Part shown: positions 1 through 6,681 of the stretch, piece after piece
Numbering within the stretch: the stretch's first letter is position 1
How the letters are laid out: the number at the start of each line of letters is the position of its first letter
Assembly (NCBI GenBank): GCA_025935235.1
Contig: JAICVT010000141.1
Coordinates: 1 to 10,031 of the forward strand
Direction: 5' to 3'
Source: Ktedonobacterales bacterium
GTDB taxonomy: Bacteria > Chloroflexota > Ktedonobacteria > Ktedonobacterales > JADMIN01
DNA length: 10,031 bases
The notes under the pieces: model-generated
The model's database searches: none
What the model was told of the DNA's origin: nothing
What the model saw: only the letters and a program-made list of their open reading frames with translations
Made by a program: the position numbers and the translations under genes

Positions 1-244
1 GCTCAGTCCGGTGGACATCGAGGCGCGCTACGGCCTGCCCAACGGCAACATCTTCCAGGGCGAGATCACCCCCGATCAGCTCTTCTCGCTGCGCCCATCG
101 CCGGAGTGCGCACGCTACCGCACGCCGCTGGCGGGCCTCTACCTCTGCGGCTCCGGCTCACATCCGGGCGGTGGAGTGATGGGCGCGCCGGGCCACAACG
201 CCGCCCAGGCCCTGCTGAAAGACTGGAGCGACGCGGCGCGCTAG
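1..244 (+). CDS. C-terminal end of a CrtI/PYROXD2-like FAD-dependent oxidoreductase (partial)
   Basis: The reading frame is open from the left edge (frame of base 2) to TAG at 242-244, so only the last 80 or so residues are present and the true start lies outside the window. The motif LCGSGSHPGGGVMGAPGHN, about 20 residues before the end, is the C-terminal FAD-contacting segment of phytoene-desaturase-like amine oxidoreductases of the PYROXD2 type. The upstream stretch GEITPDQLFSLRPSPE also fits that family. Members are FAD proteins of about 500-550 residues with an N-terminal Rossmann fold; that part is missing here, so substrate and reaction cannot be read. The GTG at 11 is an internal codon, not a credible start. 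Family assignment is secure; whether it is a carotenoid enzyme or a general dehydrogenase is unknown. Confidence 0.88.
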   Translation, partial: LSPVDIEARYGLPNGNIFQGEITPDQLFSLRPSPECARYRTPLAGLYLCGSGSHPGGGVMGAPGHNAAQALLKDWSDAAR

Positions 245-303
245 CTCGCCCAGCTTGTCATAACTACGCACTTTAGGCGATAGGCAGGCAGCGCGGGCAG
301 CCG

Positions 304-309
304 TATACT
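304..309 (+). promoter_or_regulatory. Possible -10 box (TATACT) before the structured leader
   Basis: TATACT matches the sigma-70 -10 consensus at five of six bases, and the same hexamer is used in the well-spaced promoter at 8424-8452. No convincing -35 lies 16-18 bases upstream (the bases there read roughly TAGGCA), and there is no extended -10 TG. TTGTCA at 255-260 is too far away to pair with it. A start about seven bases downstream would fall at the foot of the 311-390 helix. This is a weak call supported mainly by that position. Confidence 0.3.
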
Positions 310-310
310 G

Positions 311-390
311 GCCGCGTCATGGTAGTGGTGGCGGGAGTACGTGTGGGTGATGTGAGGCGCAGGGGAAAGCCCAGCTAACCGTGACGCGGT
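311..390 (+). ncRNA. Candidate structured leader RNA or small RNA domain closed by a 13-bp helix
   Basis: Bases 311-323 pair with 378-390 over 13 consecutive positions: eleven Watson-Crick pairs plus G311-T390 and T320-G381. Both exceptions are G-U wobbles only in a plus-strand transcript and would be C-A mismatches on the other strand, which points to a plus-strand RNA. The enclosed 54 bases are G-rich and can form a smaller TGGG/CCCA pairing (344-347 with 370-373). A perfect terminator-like hairpin follows at 419-453. I compared it by eye with the cobalamin, TPP, SAM, glycine, manganese and fluoride riboswitch consensus motifs I know and found no match. It could be a riboswitch-like or attenuator leader, a small RNA of about 140 bases, or chance pairing in GC-rich DNA. 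Confidence 0.3.
319..378 (+). CDS. Possible 19-residue leader peptide, Val- and Arg-rich
   Basis: An ATG at 319 opens a 19-codon frame ending in TAA at 376-378, reading MVVVAGVRVGDVRRRGKPS. Six residues are valine and four are arginine. It lies inside the 311-390 helix and 41 bases before a terminator-like hairpin, the arrangement of an attenuator leader peptide. There is no Shine-Dalgarno sequence; translation would need a leaderless or nearly leaderless mRNA from the TATACT at 304-309. The valine run may simply reflect the GTG-rich composition of the stretch. Nothing nearby is a branched-chain amino-acid biosynthesis gene. Speculative. Confidence 0.15.
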   Translation: MVVVAGVRVGDVRRRGKPS

Positions 391-418
391 GTCTTCATGT
401 GTAGTGGCGGGATACATC

Positions 419-453
419 TGGCGGGGAGCAATGATATGCTCCCCGCCACTTTT
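419..453 (+). terminator. Intrinsic terminator with a perfect 12-bp stem
   Basis: TGGCGGGGAGCA (419-430) and TGCTCCCCGCCA (437-448) form a perfect 12-bp GC-rich stem with the loop ATGATA. The plus-strand run CTTTT (449-453) follows directly. There is no T-run on the other side, so the signal is one-directional. It either ends the oxidoreductase transcript 175 bases after its stop or acts as a conditional terminator in the leader of the downstream gene. The segment 403-411 (AGTGGCGGG) can pair with 442-450 over nine bases and would dismantle the stem. Confidence 0.72.
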
Positions 454-778
454 CTGCCCACGGCTGCTGGCCCGACTGCCGCCGCTACTCCATTTTGCTG
501 ATTTCTCCTCATCATCTCCGCCAGGCTCGCCGTCGCCTGTGGCCCACTTCGCGCTCTTCTCGTTCTGGTGATGAGACAGCGGCATGGTGTGGTTCGTGTA
601 CTTGCGTAGGACGGGCGCTCGCTGTGATCTGAAGGCGTCCCGCTCTCCGCGCCGGACCACCCCATCCCGCTGCCGCGCTCAGTTTCCGTGGGCATGAAAC
701 AGTGTGGTTGGTTCGCGTCGCCGCGCCTGGTAGACGCGGCGCTCAGGGCGAACGAGCAGGAGCCGTCGCGCCGACGGC
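454..778 (+). other. Non-coding stretch before the secreted-protein gene
   Basis: No frame here shows a recognisable protein; short open frames on both strands are rich in Arg, Ser and Pro, as expected for antisense or non-coding GC-rich DNA. The only structure I can point to is a 7-bp stem, CGCCGCG (719-725) with CGCGGCG (735-741), about 50 bases before the gene start. It could sit in the 5' untranslated region. I see no promoter with both boxes well matched. Confidence 0.4.
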
Positions 779-783
779 AGGAG
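779..783 (+). promoter_or_regulatory. Ribosome binding site AGGAG that sets the start at 792
   Basis: AGGAG at 779-783 is two bases from ATG 786, eight from ATG 792 and eleven from ATG 795. Eight bases is the usual spacing, so 792 is preferred. This also removes the arginine-rich, unlikely N-terminus that a GTG start at 702 would add. Confidence 0.6.
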
Positions 784-791
784 CAATGCGC

Positions 792-1442
792 ATGATGAAG
801 AGCATTCCGCACACGCACCCCCGCATCGCCCGCATCGGAGTTGGACTGCTGGCGCTGGCGCTGGCGATCATGCTGGCGACCGTTGCGCCCTCGTATCGAG
901 CGGCCGCCTCGGGCCTGCCCAGTGGCGAGCGAACGAATGGCATGAGCACGCTGGAGCCGGTCTACGACGACATGTCCGGCGCAATCCGCTATGTCAGCAC
1001 GCCCGACAAGGCGCCCATGCACGCGAATCCCACCGCCTGGGCGCCGTTCTACCTGCCTGTCTATCCGCTCTCCGCCGCTGACGCCATTGGCGTAGTGAAC
1101 TGCGCGCACACCCCGGCTGACAACTGCCCCGACCACGGGCCAGAGGTGGCTGGCGCCGCCATGCAGATCATGCCGAGCGTCTATGGCGCGGGCGTCTGGG
1201 GCCACGATCACCTGATGGCTGGGCCGGGCAGCGGCGGCGACTTCAACGTCGCCTGGGAGCCGGTCCTGGTGCTCTTCACCAGCTCCGCCGCCGCCAACAC
1301 GCACATCACCACGCTGGCGCAGATCAACGCGGCGGTCGCCAGCCACAACGCGATCCTGGTTCCGCTGCCGCAACTGACATTCCACTGCTCGGTCGTCTCG
1401 GCGTCCGTCTACGCGCACTCCACGCCAGTGACGCCCGTGTAG
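792..1442 (+). CDS. Secreted protein of unknown function with a signal peptide and conserved-looking Cys/His sites
   Basis: The 216-residue product begins with a basic segment (to about residue 15) and a hydrophobic core, IGVGLLALALAIMLATVA. A small-residue patch, YRAAASG, near residues 35-41 resembles a signal-peptidase I site, so I infer export; there is no twin-arginine pair, so the Sec route is more likely than Tat. The mature part has three cysteines (C104 and C112 in CAHTPADNC, and C199 in FHCS) and a GHDH motif (H138, H140). These could make a disulfide or a metal site. A Gly/Pro-rich GPGSGGDFNVAWEPVLVLF stretch follows. I do not recognise the family. The start rests on AGGAG at 779-783. 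The gene stands alone behind a 547-base non-coding region and is convergent with the helicase gene, 92 bases away. Confidence 0.75.
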   Translation: MMKSIPHTHPRIARIGVGLLALALAIMLATVAPSYRAAASGLPSGERTNGMSTLEPVYDDMSGAIRYVSTPDKAPMHANPTAWAPFYLPVYPLSAADAIGVVNCAHTPADNCPDHGPEVAGAAMQIMPSVYGAGVWGHDHLMAGPGSGGDFNVAWEPVLVLFTSSAAANTHITTLAQINAAVASHNAILVPLPQLTFHCSVVSASVYAHSTPVTPV

Positions 1443-1470
1443 GCGACCGCCGATCTTGATGCAATGACAA

Positions 1471-1521
1471 CAAACGGGTCGAGCGCCCGCCTCCGCGCGA
1501 GCGTCTCGGCCCGTCCGTTTG
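1471..1521. terminator. Weak inverted repeat in the convergent gap
   Basis: CAAACGG (1471-1477) pairs with CCGTTTG (1515-1521), extended inward by two wobble pairs. The large GC-rich loop can itself fold. It lies between the stops of the convergent secreted-protein and helicase genes, where a bidirectional terminator is expected. Neither side has a good T-run: the minus strand continues TTGTCATTG and the plus strand is GC-rich. It is therefore only a candidate. Confidence 0.25.
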
Positions 1522-1534
1522 CCGCAGCCGTTCG

Positions 1535-4480
1535 TCACTCGCGCGTGTCAGGCGGCTGCTCGTCCAGGTCAGCGGCGACCTCGGCGGCGTCTTCGTCCTC
1601 GGCCATCGCCAGCGGCGGCAGCGGCGCGACGGCTGGCGCCGACTGTGGCAGCGCCGCGTCGTCGTCCTCCAGCTCCGCCGCTGGCGCGGGCGTGGCCATC
1701 GCCGGGATGGCGCGGCTCATGGCGACGCTGCCCCGCAGCATCATACGCCAGGCCTCGCCCAGCCGCGGGCGCAGCGGCTCCAGCCGGGCGCGCTGTGCGT
1801 CGAGCACCTGCTGGCGGCGGCCGCGCGCGTCGGGGCCGCTGACCCGCCAGAGCTGGCGCGCATCGAGCGTCTGGGAGAGCGCGCCCTGCGTCTGTTGCAG
1901 CAGATCAATCGTCTGGTTCAGTGTCACCAGCAGATCGCCCTCCGCCAGATCAATCCGCCGCAGCAGGCCGCTCAGCGAGGAGCCGCGCGCCCAGTTGAGC
2001 GCTACGCTGTGGAAGGCGTCCATGATGCCAGGACTCATCCGCAAGCCCTGATCGTCTTCAAACTCCTGCACCGAGCGCTGGATGCGCAGCGCCTGCCGCC
2101 GGGCCTGCACGAGCTGCGAGGGCAGCAGCAGGCTATTGCGCAGCGAGCGGTCGCTGTCGAAGGTGAACCAGCTCACGACCTCGGCCAGCTCCGCCGGGCT
2201 GAGCTCGCTCAGCGCTCCGCTGAAGAGCAGTTCGCAGATCATCATGCCGGCCGGATGGAAGATCGCCCGCAGCAGCCGCCCGCGCACTGTCAGCGCGTCA
2301 TCCTCGCCGATGTAGCCCTGCGCCCGCAGCACGTAGATCGTCGCGTTCAGCTCAGCCGAGGCGGCGCGGCTCAGCGCGGTCGAACGCCGCCCGGATCTGC
2401 CCCCGCCAGCGGCCCGCTCGTCCGTCGCCTCGTCTGGCGTCTCGTAGGACTGGTAGTACGCGCGCACATCGTCTGGCTGCTCGCGCCGCTCGCCCCGGCG
2501 TCCCGGCCGCCGCGTCGCCATCTCCACGCGCCGCCGCTGGAACTCGCGCAGGCTGGCCGCCACCGCCCGCTGCAGACGCGCCTGATCGCCCGGACGCCAG
2601 AGATTGAGGACGGTGTTATAGCGCACGGTGAAGGCGCTCGTCACCGGCAGCAGCGGCGCCGTCAGCGCGCTGAAGGCTGGCTCGAAGGCGTCCCACGGGG
2701 AATAGGGGATAATGGCGGCCCCACGCGCGTCTATGCCGCGCCGACCCGCGCGCCCGGTGGCCTGCTGATATTCGTTCGGCGTCATCAGCCGCATCCGCAC
2801 GCCATCGAATTTGCTCAGGCTGCCCAGCACGACGCTGCGCGCTGGCATGTTGACGCCCAGCGCCAGCGTATCGGTGGCGAAGACCGCCTTCAGGTCGCCA
2901 CGCTGGAAGAGCGTCTCGACCATCACCTTCAGCCCTGGCAGCAGCCCGGCATGGTGAAAGCCCAGCCCGCGCGGCAACAGCGACGTCAGCGCTCGCACCT
3001 GATCGAGCCGCTGATCTTCGGCGGGCAACGCGCGCACCCACTCGCGCACCTCAGCGCTCAGCCGCGCGCGCTGCTCGGGCGTGGTGAAGAGATGGCCCGC
3101 CGCCTCTTGCGCCGCCGTCTCCACTGCCTTGCGCCCCGGCAAGAAGTAGAGCGCGGGCAGCAGCTCGGCCGCGCGCAGCGCCGTCAACACCTCGCTCGGC
3201 GCGGGGGTGGGCCGCTCCGGGATGTCGTCCTCGCCCTCCGCCGCGCCGTTTGCCGCGCTGTTTGCCGCGCCATTCACCGTCGCGGCCGCCTCATCGAAAG
3301 CGCGCGGCGCACGGCTGGAGCCGTCGAAGGTGAAGCGGCGGCCACGCTCGCGCAGGCGGGCCAGCTTGGCCTCGCCGCCGATGCCGGGGAAGCGCTCGAC
3401 GCGCTGGCCTTCGGCGTTCTGCGCCAGCCGCAGCGCGCCATCCAGAAAATAGAAGTGCTCCAGCGGCACCGAGCGCTCGGTATGGTAGACCAGCGCCATC
3501 GGGCCGTGCACCTGCTCGATCCACTGGCGCAGCTCGTCGGCGTTACTGACCGTCGCCGAGAGGCCAACGAAGACGACATGCGGCGGCGAGTGGATGATGG
3601 CTTCCTCCCACACCGGGCCACGCTCCGGGTCGTTGAGGTAGTGCAACTCGTCGAAGATCACGCAGCCGACGCTGGAAAGCTCTTCGTCCAGGCGGGCGCG
3701 GCGCGCCATCTCGGCCACATCCGAGGGCGCGAGCGGCTGGCCTTGCCCCTGGCCTTGCTCTTGCGCGCCCGGCGGGGCGCCATAGCGCGCGTCGATCCCC
3801 GCCAGCGTCGCGCTGGCCTCCTCGCGCGGGGTGACGTGCGCCGCGCGCAGCCCCTCCAGCAGCATGTTGCGGTAGATCTCGGTGGTCATCACAACGATTG
3901 GCGCGCTGGGATTCTCGACGATGTCGCCGGTCAGCAGGCCTACCGCGTCGGCCCCGTAGCGGGCGCGCAGGTCGCGGAACTTCTGGTTGGAGAGCGCCTT
4001 GATCGGCGCGGTGTAGATGGCGCGCTGCCCCGCCCGCCGCGCCTGCCAGATGGCGAACTCCGCGACGATCGTTTTGCCCGTTCCAGTGGGCGCGGCGACC
4101 AGTACGGAGCGCCCTTCGGCCAGATGCTGCGCCGCCTCGAGCTGGAACGGATCGAGCGGGAAGGGCTGCTCCGCCGCGAACTCCTCCGCCAGCGCCTGCG
4201 CCTCGGGGTCCCAACTGAGGCGCCAGGCGCGCGCGCGGCTGGTCGGCGCGTCGCCCAGCTCGCGCTGGCGGCGACGCCACTCACTGGGGGTAGCGCTCAC
4301 CCGCGTCTCCAGCGCGGGGCGGCGCGGCTTCTCGTCGCGGCGCTTCGACCGCCCGGATGATCCGGTCCGCGCTGGCCGACCCGCTGATGCGTTCGACGCA
4401 TCCGATGCGCCGCTCTGGCCTGGGCGCGATGGCCCGCGGCGCGGGTAGCGCGGAAACTTGCTCTTATCGTGGCCGCTCAT
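1535..4480 (-). CDS. Ski2/Mtr4-like (HelY-type) DExH-box helicase
   Basis: The 981-residue protein carries, in order, an aromatic/Q-type motif PLDPFQLEA (about residue 103), Walker A APTGTGKT (about 126-133), DELH (about 275-278), GLSAT (about 306), ATDTLALGVNMPAR (about 533) and QATGRAGRRG (about 572). A C-terminal DSHCT-like domain with LTVRGRLLRAIFHPAG and FTFDSDR spans about 723-893. This is the Ski2-like superfamily 2 architecture of mycobacterial HelY; members are ATP-dependent RNA or DNA helicases. The first 65 residues and the C-terminal tail (Ala/Asp/Glu/Pro-rich) look disordered. Two low-complexity insertions lie at about 239-246 and 402-413. It is the last gene of the tat block. 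I chose ATG 4480, with GGAAGAG eleven bases upstream, over ATG 4531, which adds 17 residues and has no ribosome binding site; neither is certain. Confidence 0.93.
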   Translation of the reverse strand: MSGHDKSKFPRYPRRGPSRPGQSGASDASNASAGRPARTGSSGRSKRRDEKPRRPALETRVSATPSEWRRRQRELGDAPTSRARAWRLSWDPEAQALAEEFAAEQPFPLDPFQLEAAQHLAEGRSVLVAAPTGTGKTIVAEFAIWQARRAGQRAIYTAPIKALSNQKFRDLRARYGADAVGLLTGDIVENPSAPIVVMTTEIYRNMLLEGLRAAHVTPREEASATLAGIDARYGAPPGAQEQGQGQGQPLAPSDVAEMARRARLDEELSSVGCVIFDELHYLNDPERGPVWEEAIIHSPPHVVFVGLSATVSNADELRQWIEQVHGPMALVYHTERSVPLEHFYFLDGALRLAQNAEGQRVERFPGIGGEAKLARLRERGRRFTFDGSSRAPRAFDEAAATVNGAANSAANGAAEGEDDIPERPTPAPSEVLTALRAAELLPALYFLPGRKAVETAAQEAAGHLFTTPEQRARLSAEVREWVRALPAEDQRLDQVRALTSLLPRGLGFHHAGLLPGLKVMVETLFQRGDLKAVFATDTLALGVNMPARSVVLGSLSKFDGVRMRLMTPNEYQQATGRAGRRGIDARGAAIIPYSPWDAFEPAFSALTAPLLPVTSAFTVRYNTVLNLWRPGDQARLQRAVAASLREFQRRRVEMATRRPGRRGERREQPDDVRAYYQSYETPDEATDERAAGGGRSGRRSTALSRAASAELNATIYVLRAQGYIGEDDALTVRGRLLRAIFHPAGMMICELLFSGALSELSPAELAEVVSWFTFDSDRSLRNSLLLPSQLVQARRQALRIQRSVQEFEDDQGLRMSPGIMDAFHSVALNWARGSSLSGLLRRIDLAEGDLLVTLNQTIDLLQQTQGALSQTLDARQLWRVSGPDARGRRQQVLDAQRARLEPLRPRLGEAWRMMLRGSVAMSRAIPAMATPAPAAELEDDDAALPQSAPAVAPLPPLAMAEDEDAAEVAADLDEQPPDTRE
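3240..3275. repeat. Three 12-bp tandem units inside the helicase gene
   Basis: GCCGCGCCGTTT, GCCGCGCTGTTT and GCCGCGCCATTC follow one another at 3240-3251, 3252-3263 and 3264-3275. On the coding strand they give NGAA, NSAA and NGAA, a flexible linker between the two RecA-like domains. The 12-bp period keeps the frame. Confidence 0.75.
3737..3760. repeat. Two 12-bp tandem units inside the helicase gene
   Basis: CTGGCCTTGCCC (3737-3748) is followed by CTGGCCTTGCTC (3749-3760). On the coding strand this gives the QGQGQGQ run of an insertion between the early helicase motifs and DELH. It looks like an in-frame slippage duplication. Confidence 0.7.
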
Positions 4481-4571
4481 CGTTCCATCAACTCTTCCGA
4501 TTCGTCCTCTCGCCTCATCACGCACCCCCATCGTAGCACGCGGCGCGCGATGCCCGTGCAGGGCCGCTCGC

Positions 4572-5810
4572 TCAGCCTCCGCGGGCCGCCTGCGCGCTCG
4601 CGGGCGCGATCACCCGCACGGCTTTGGGCGCCACGCGCGCCACGGCTGGCGTGCGCCCGCGCAACTCGCCATCCAGCGTCAGCTCCACTGGCTGCTCGGT
4701 GATGATCTCGACAGCGCGCGCCCGGAACCAGCGCGCCCCCGGAAGCGCCAGCCCAGCCGAACCAGCCATCGAGCGGGCTGGTAGCTGGGACGCTAGAGCC
4801 GTGCCGCTGGTGTTCTCTGGCGCCCAGCGCGTCTGCGCCATGCGCGACAGCCCGGCCAGCGCCGCCTCGAACGCCGCCCGCGCGCCACGAGGGTCGGGCG
4901 CCTCGATCACGATGAAGTCGAGCAGGCGATCATCCGTCCGCACGCCTGGCACGCGCAGCCCCAGCCGCCCACCAAACACGGGCAGATTGATCGCCGTGAG
5001 CAGCGCCGTCTCCAGGCGCGTCTCGACAATGGCGTCTGGATCATCGTTCGCGCCGCCCACCAGACCAGCGAAGCGCAGCGTCACGGCGATGGGGCGCAGC
5101 CGCTCCAGCGACTCGATGGCCGAGGCGATGTAGGTCAGCCGACCCCACAGCCGCCGCTGCTCTGCGTCGGTCGCCAGCCGCGCGAACTCGACATTCAGGC
5201 CCAGCGTCAGCGCATGCAGGAAGTAGGCGCCTCCGGGCGCTCCGGGCGCGTCGGTCAGGGCGTCCACCAGCGCCGCTCCGGACGCAGGCGTCGCCTGCTG
5301 ATCCGACGCGCGCGGCTGTGTCTGCGAAGGGACGGCCTGCCCGGCGTCAATGGCGCGCGGCTCGCCGCTGGCGATGACTGCGGCGGCCGTCTCTGGCGCG
5401 AGGGGAAGGCCGAGCGCGCGCGCCACATCATTGGCGGTTCCCATCGGCAAGATGCCCAGTGGCAGATCAGCGCCGACAGCGTGGGTCGCCACCGCGCCGA
5501 CCGTGCCATCGCCGCCCGCCGCTACCGCCGCCACGCAGCCCGCCTCGCGCCAGCGCTGGCCCTGTGGCTCGCGCGCGTCGAGCGCCTCCACTGGCAGGCT
5601 CAGCGCCACCCGCACACCCGCGCGCTCCAGCAGTTCCCGCGGATGACCGCGCTGCGCCGAGCCTGCGTGCGCGCTGGAGACCAGCGCCACCGGCCCGACT
5701 GGCCCGACTGGCCCGCGCGAGGTCGTCTGCCGCGCGGGCGTTGGCGCTACTGTGGACGGCGCTGTGGGGGCTGGCTGGGGACGATCCGCCTGACTCATGC
5801 GATGATTCAT
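4572..5810 (-). CDS. Diacylglycerol kinase / sphingosine kinase family lipid kinase (DagK/YegS-like)
   Basis: The 412-residue product contains AAGGDGTV (GGDGT at about 99-103), the nucleotide-binding motif of the family. About 20 residues later comes PMGTANDVARALGLP (about 122-136), the second hallmark. The C-terminal part, with the RTDDRLLDFIVIEAPD segment and the final LTLDGELRGRTPAVARVAPKAVRVI, fits the beta-sandwich domain. Family enzymes transfer ATP phosphate to diacylglycerol or related lipids at the membrane; the actual lipid is unknown. The usual NPxxG near the N-terminus is replaced by SSAHAGS. Residues 154-194 are a Pro/Gln/Ala-rich insertion. ATG 5810 lies 28 bases after the tatC stop, but no Shine-Dalgarno is visible for it or for ATG 5798. 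GTG 5690 (residue 41) would start where relatives usually begin, so the Pro-rich N-terminus may not be translated. Confidence 0.9.
   Translation of the reverse strand: MNHRMSQADRPQPAPTAPSTVAPTPARQTTSRGPVGPVGPVALVSSAHAGSAQRGHPRELLERAGVRVALSLPVEALDAREPQGQRWREAGCVAAVAAGGDGTVGAVATHAVGADLPLGILPMGTANDVARALGLPLAPETAAAVIASGEPRAIDAGQAVPSQTQPRASDQQATPASGAALVDALTDAPGAPGGAYFLHALTLGLNVEFARLATDAEQRRLWGRLTYIASAIESLERLRPIAVTLRFAGLVGGANDDPDAIVETRLETALLTAINLPVFGGRLGLRVPGVRTDDRLLDFIVIEAPDPRGARAAFEAALAGLSRMAQTRWAPENTSGTALASQLPARSMAGSAGLALPGARWFRARAVEIITEQPVELTLDGELRGRTPAVARVAPKAVRVIAPASAQAARGG
5692..5715. repeat. 9-bp tandem repeat encoding Gly-Pro-Val triplets
   Basis: GGCCCGACT occurs at 5692-5700 and 5701-5709, with a partial third copy after it. 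On the coding strand this gives collagen-like GPVGPVGPV just before the folded part of the lipid kinase. It marks the boundary between a low-complexity N-terminus and the catalytic domain. Confidence 0.7.
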
Positions 5811-5838
5811 GCGGCGCTAACTTCTGGCCATCGTCTGG

Positions 5839-6648
5839 CTATTTCTTGATGACGCGCAGCAGGATGATGCTCAGCTCGAACAGCCCCGTCAGCGCGGCGC
5901 CAATGATGATCGGGCTGATGGGGTCGGCTCCTGGTGTGATGAAGCACGACAGCACCCACAGGCCGAAGAGGATGTACATGCGCTTCTCGCGCAGCATGCG
6001 GCTATTGATGACGCCGACGACGCCGAGGAAGGTGAGCACCAGCGGCAACTCGAAGACCGCGCCAAACGCCAGCAGGAAGTAGGTGACGAAGGTAAAGTAG
6101 GAGTCGGCGGTAATCAGCGGGATGAAGCGGTCGCGGCCAAATGACACCAGCCAATCGATGGGGAAGCGTAGCACGAGGAAGCCCACCACCAGCCCGATGA
6201 CGAACAGTCCCACTCCCAGCAACGTGAATGGCGCCGCATATTTGCGCTCGCGGCGTGTCATGGCGGGCGCGAGGAACCCCCAGATCTGGTAGAGCACGAC
6301 GGGCGTGGCGAGGGCGATGCCCACGGCGATCGACACCTTCAGCGAGATCATGAAGCCGCCGATCGGATCCGAGATGACGAGTTTGCCGTGCTCCATGATG
6401 CCCGCGCCAGCAGGGCCAGCGGAGAGATCGGGCAGTGGCGAGAGCAGGAATCCGAAGATGGGGTCCCAGAAGATGTAGGTCACCACGCTGCATACGGCGA
6501 TGGCGATGATCGCAACGAGCAGCCGCTTGCGTAGTTCTTCGAGGTGCTCGACCAGCGTCATGACGCCGCCAAGCTCTTCTTCGCCCTCTGGCTCGCCCAG
6601 TGTCGTGGCCTCGGTCGGCTCGACCTTGCGCGCGTCTGTCGCTGCCAT
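5839..6648 (-). CDS. tatC: Twin-arginine translocase subunit TatC
   Basis: The 269-residue polytopic membrane protein is the signal-peptide receptor of the Tat pathway, which exports folded proteins. The N-terminal HLEELRKRLL (35-44) contains the conserved Glu (E38) implicated in twin-arginine recognition. GFLAPAMTRRE holds the equivalents of E. coli F94 and E103 (F125 and E134). AFGAVFELPL and FITPGADPISP are further family signatures. Six hydrophobic helices can be traced: LLVAIIAIAVCSVVTYIFW, the ISLKVSIAVGIALATPVVLY region, FTLLGVGLFVIGLVVGF, FVTYFLLAFGAVFELPL, MYILFGLWVLSCF and the ISPIIIGAALTGLFELSII region. An acidic N-terminal extension of about 25 residues precedes the first helix. 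ATG 6648 is chosen over 6726 because AGGGAG stands six bases upstream. It is downstream of tatA and upstream of the lipid kinase. Confidence 0.97.
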   Translation of the reverse strand: MAATDARKVEPTEATTLGEPEGEEELGGVMTLVEHLEELRKRLLVAIIAIAVCSVVTYIFWDPIFGFLLSPLPDLSAGPAGAGIMEHGKLVISDPIGGFMISLKVSIAVGIALATPVVLYQIWGFLAPAMTRRERKYAAPFTLLGVGLFVIGLVVGFLVLRFPIDWLVSFGRDRFIPLITADSYFTFVTYFLLAFGAVFELPLVLTFLGVVGVINSRMLREKRMYILFGLWVLSCFITPGADPISPIIIGAALTGLFELSIILLRVIKK

Positions 6649-6654
6649 GAGTCG

Positions 6655-6660
6655 CTCCCT
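6655..6660 (-). promoter_or_regulatory. tatC ribosome binding site AGGGAG
   Basis: On the minus strand AGGGAG is followed by six bases and then ATG at 6648. It decides the start in favour of MAATDARK over an upstream ATG at 6726 that has no such site. Confidence 0.75.
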
Positions 6661-6681
6661 GCCATCCTGCCATCGCGCCCA

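Noticed and set aside
311..450. Cobalamin riboswitch, because of CCCGCCACT at 442-450.
   Set aside because: The similarity is limited to this short string within the terminator arm. The rest of the conserved core and the B12 box are missing on both strands.
389..571. A 60-codon plus-strand frame in the intergenic region.
   Set aside because: It crosses the 419-453 terminator, has no ribosome binding site, and the Ser/Pro/Leu-rich product resembles nothing.
702..791. N-terminal extension of the secreted protein from GTG 702.
   Set aside because: It adds about 30 Arg/Ala/Gly residues before the signal peptide, while AGGAG at 779-783 is correctly spaced for ATG 792.
375..1538. A 387-codon minus-strand open frame.
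   Set aside because: It runs antisense to the secreted-protein gene and through the terminator hairpin. The product is Arg/Gly/His-rich with no signal or domain.
1895..4360. An 821-codon open frame on the plus strand.
   Set aside because: It lies wholly antisense to the helicase, whose motifs are unmistakable. The product is Arg/Gln/His/Leu-rich with no domain pattern, as expected for an antisense frame in GC-rich DNA.
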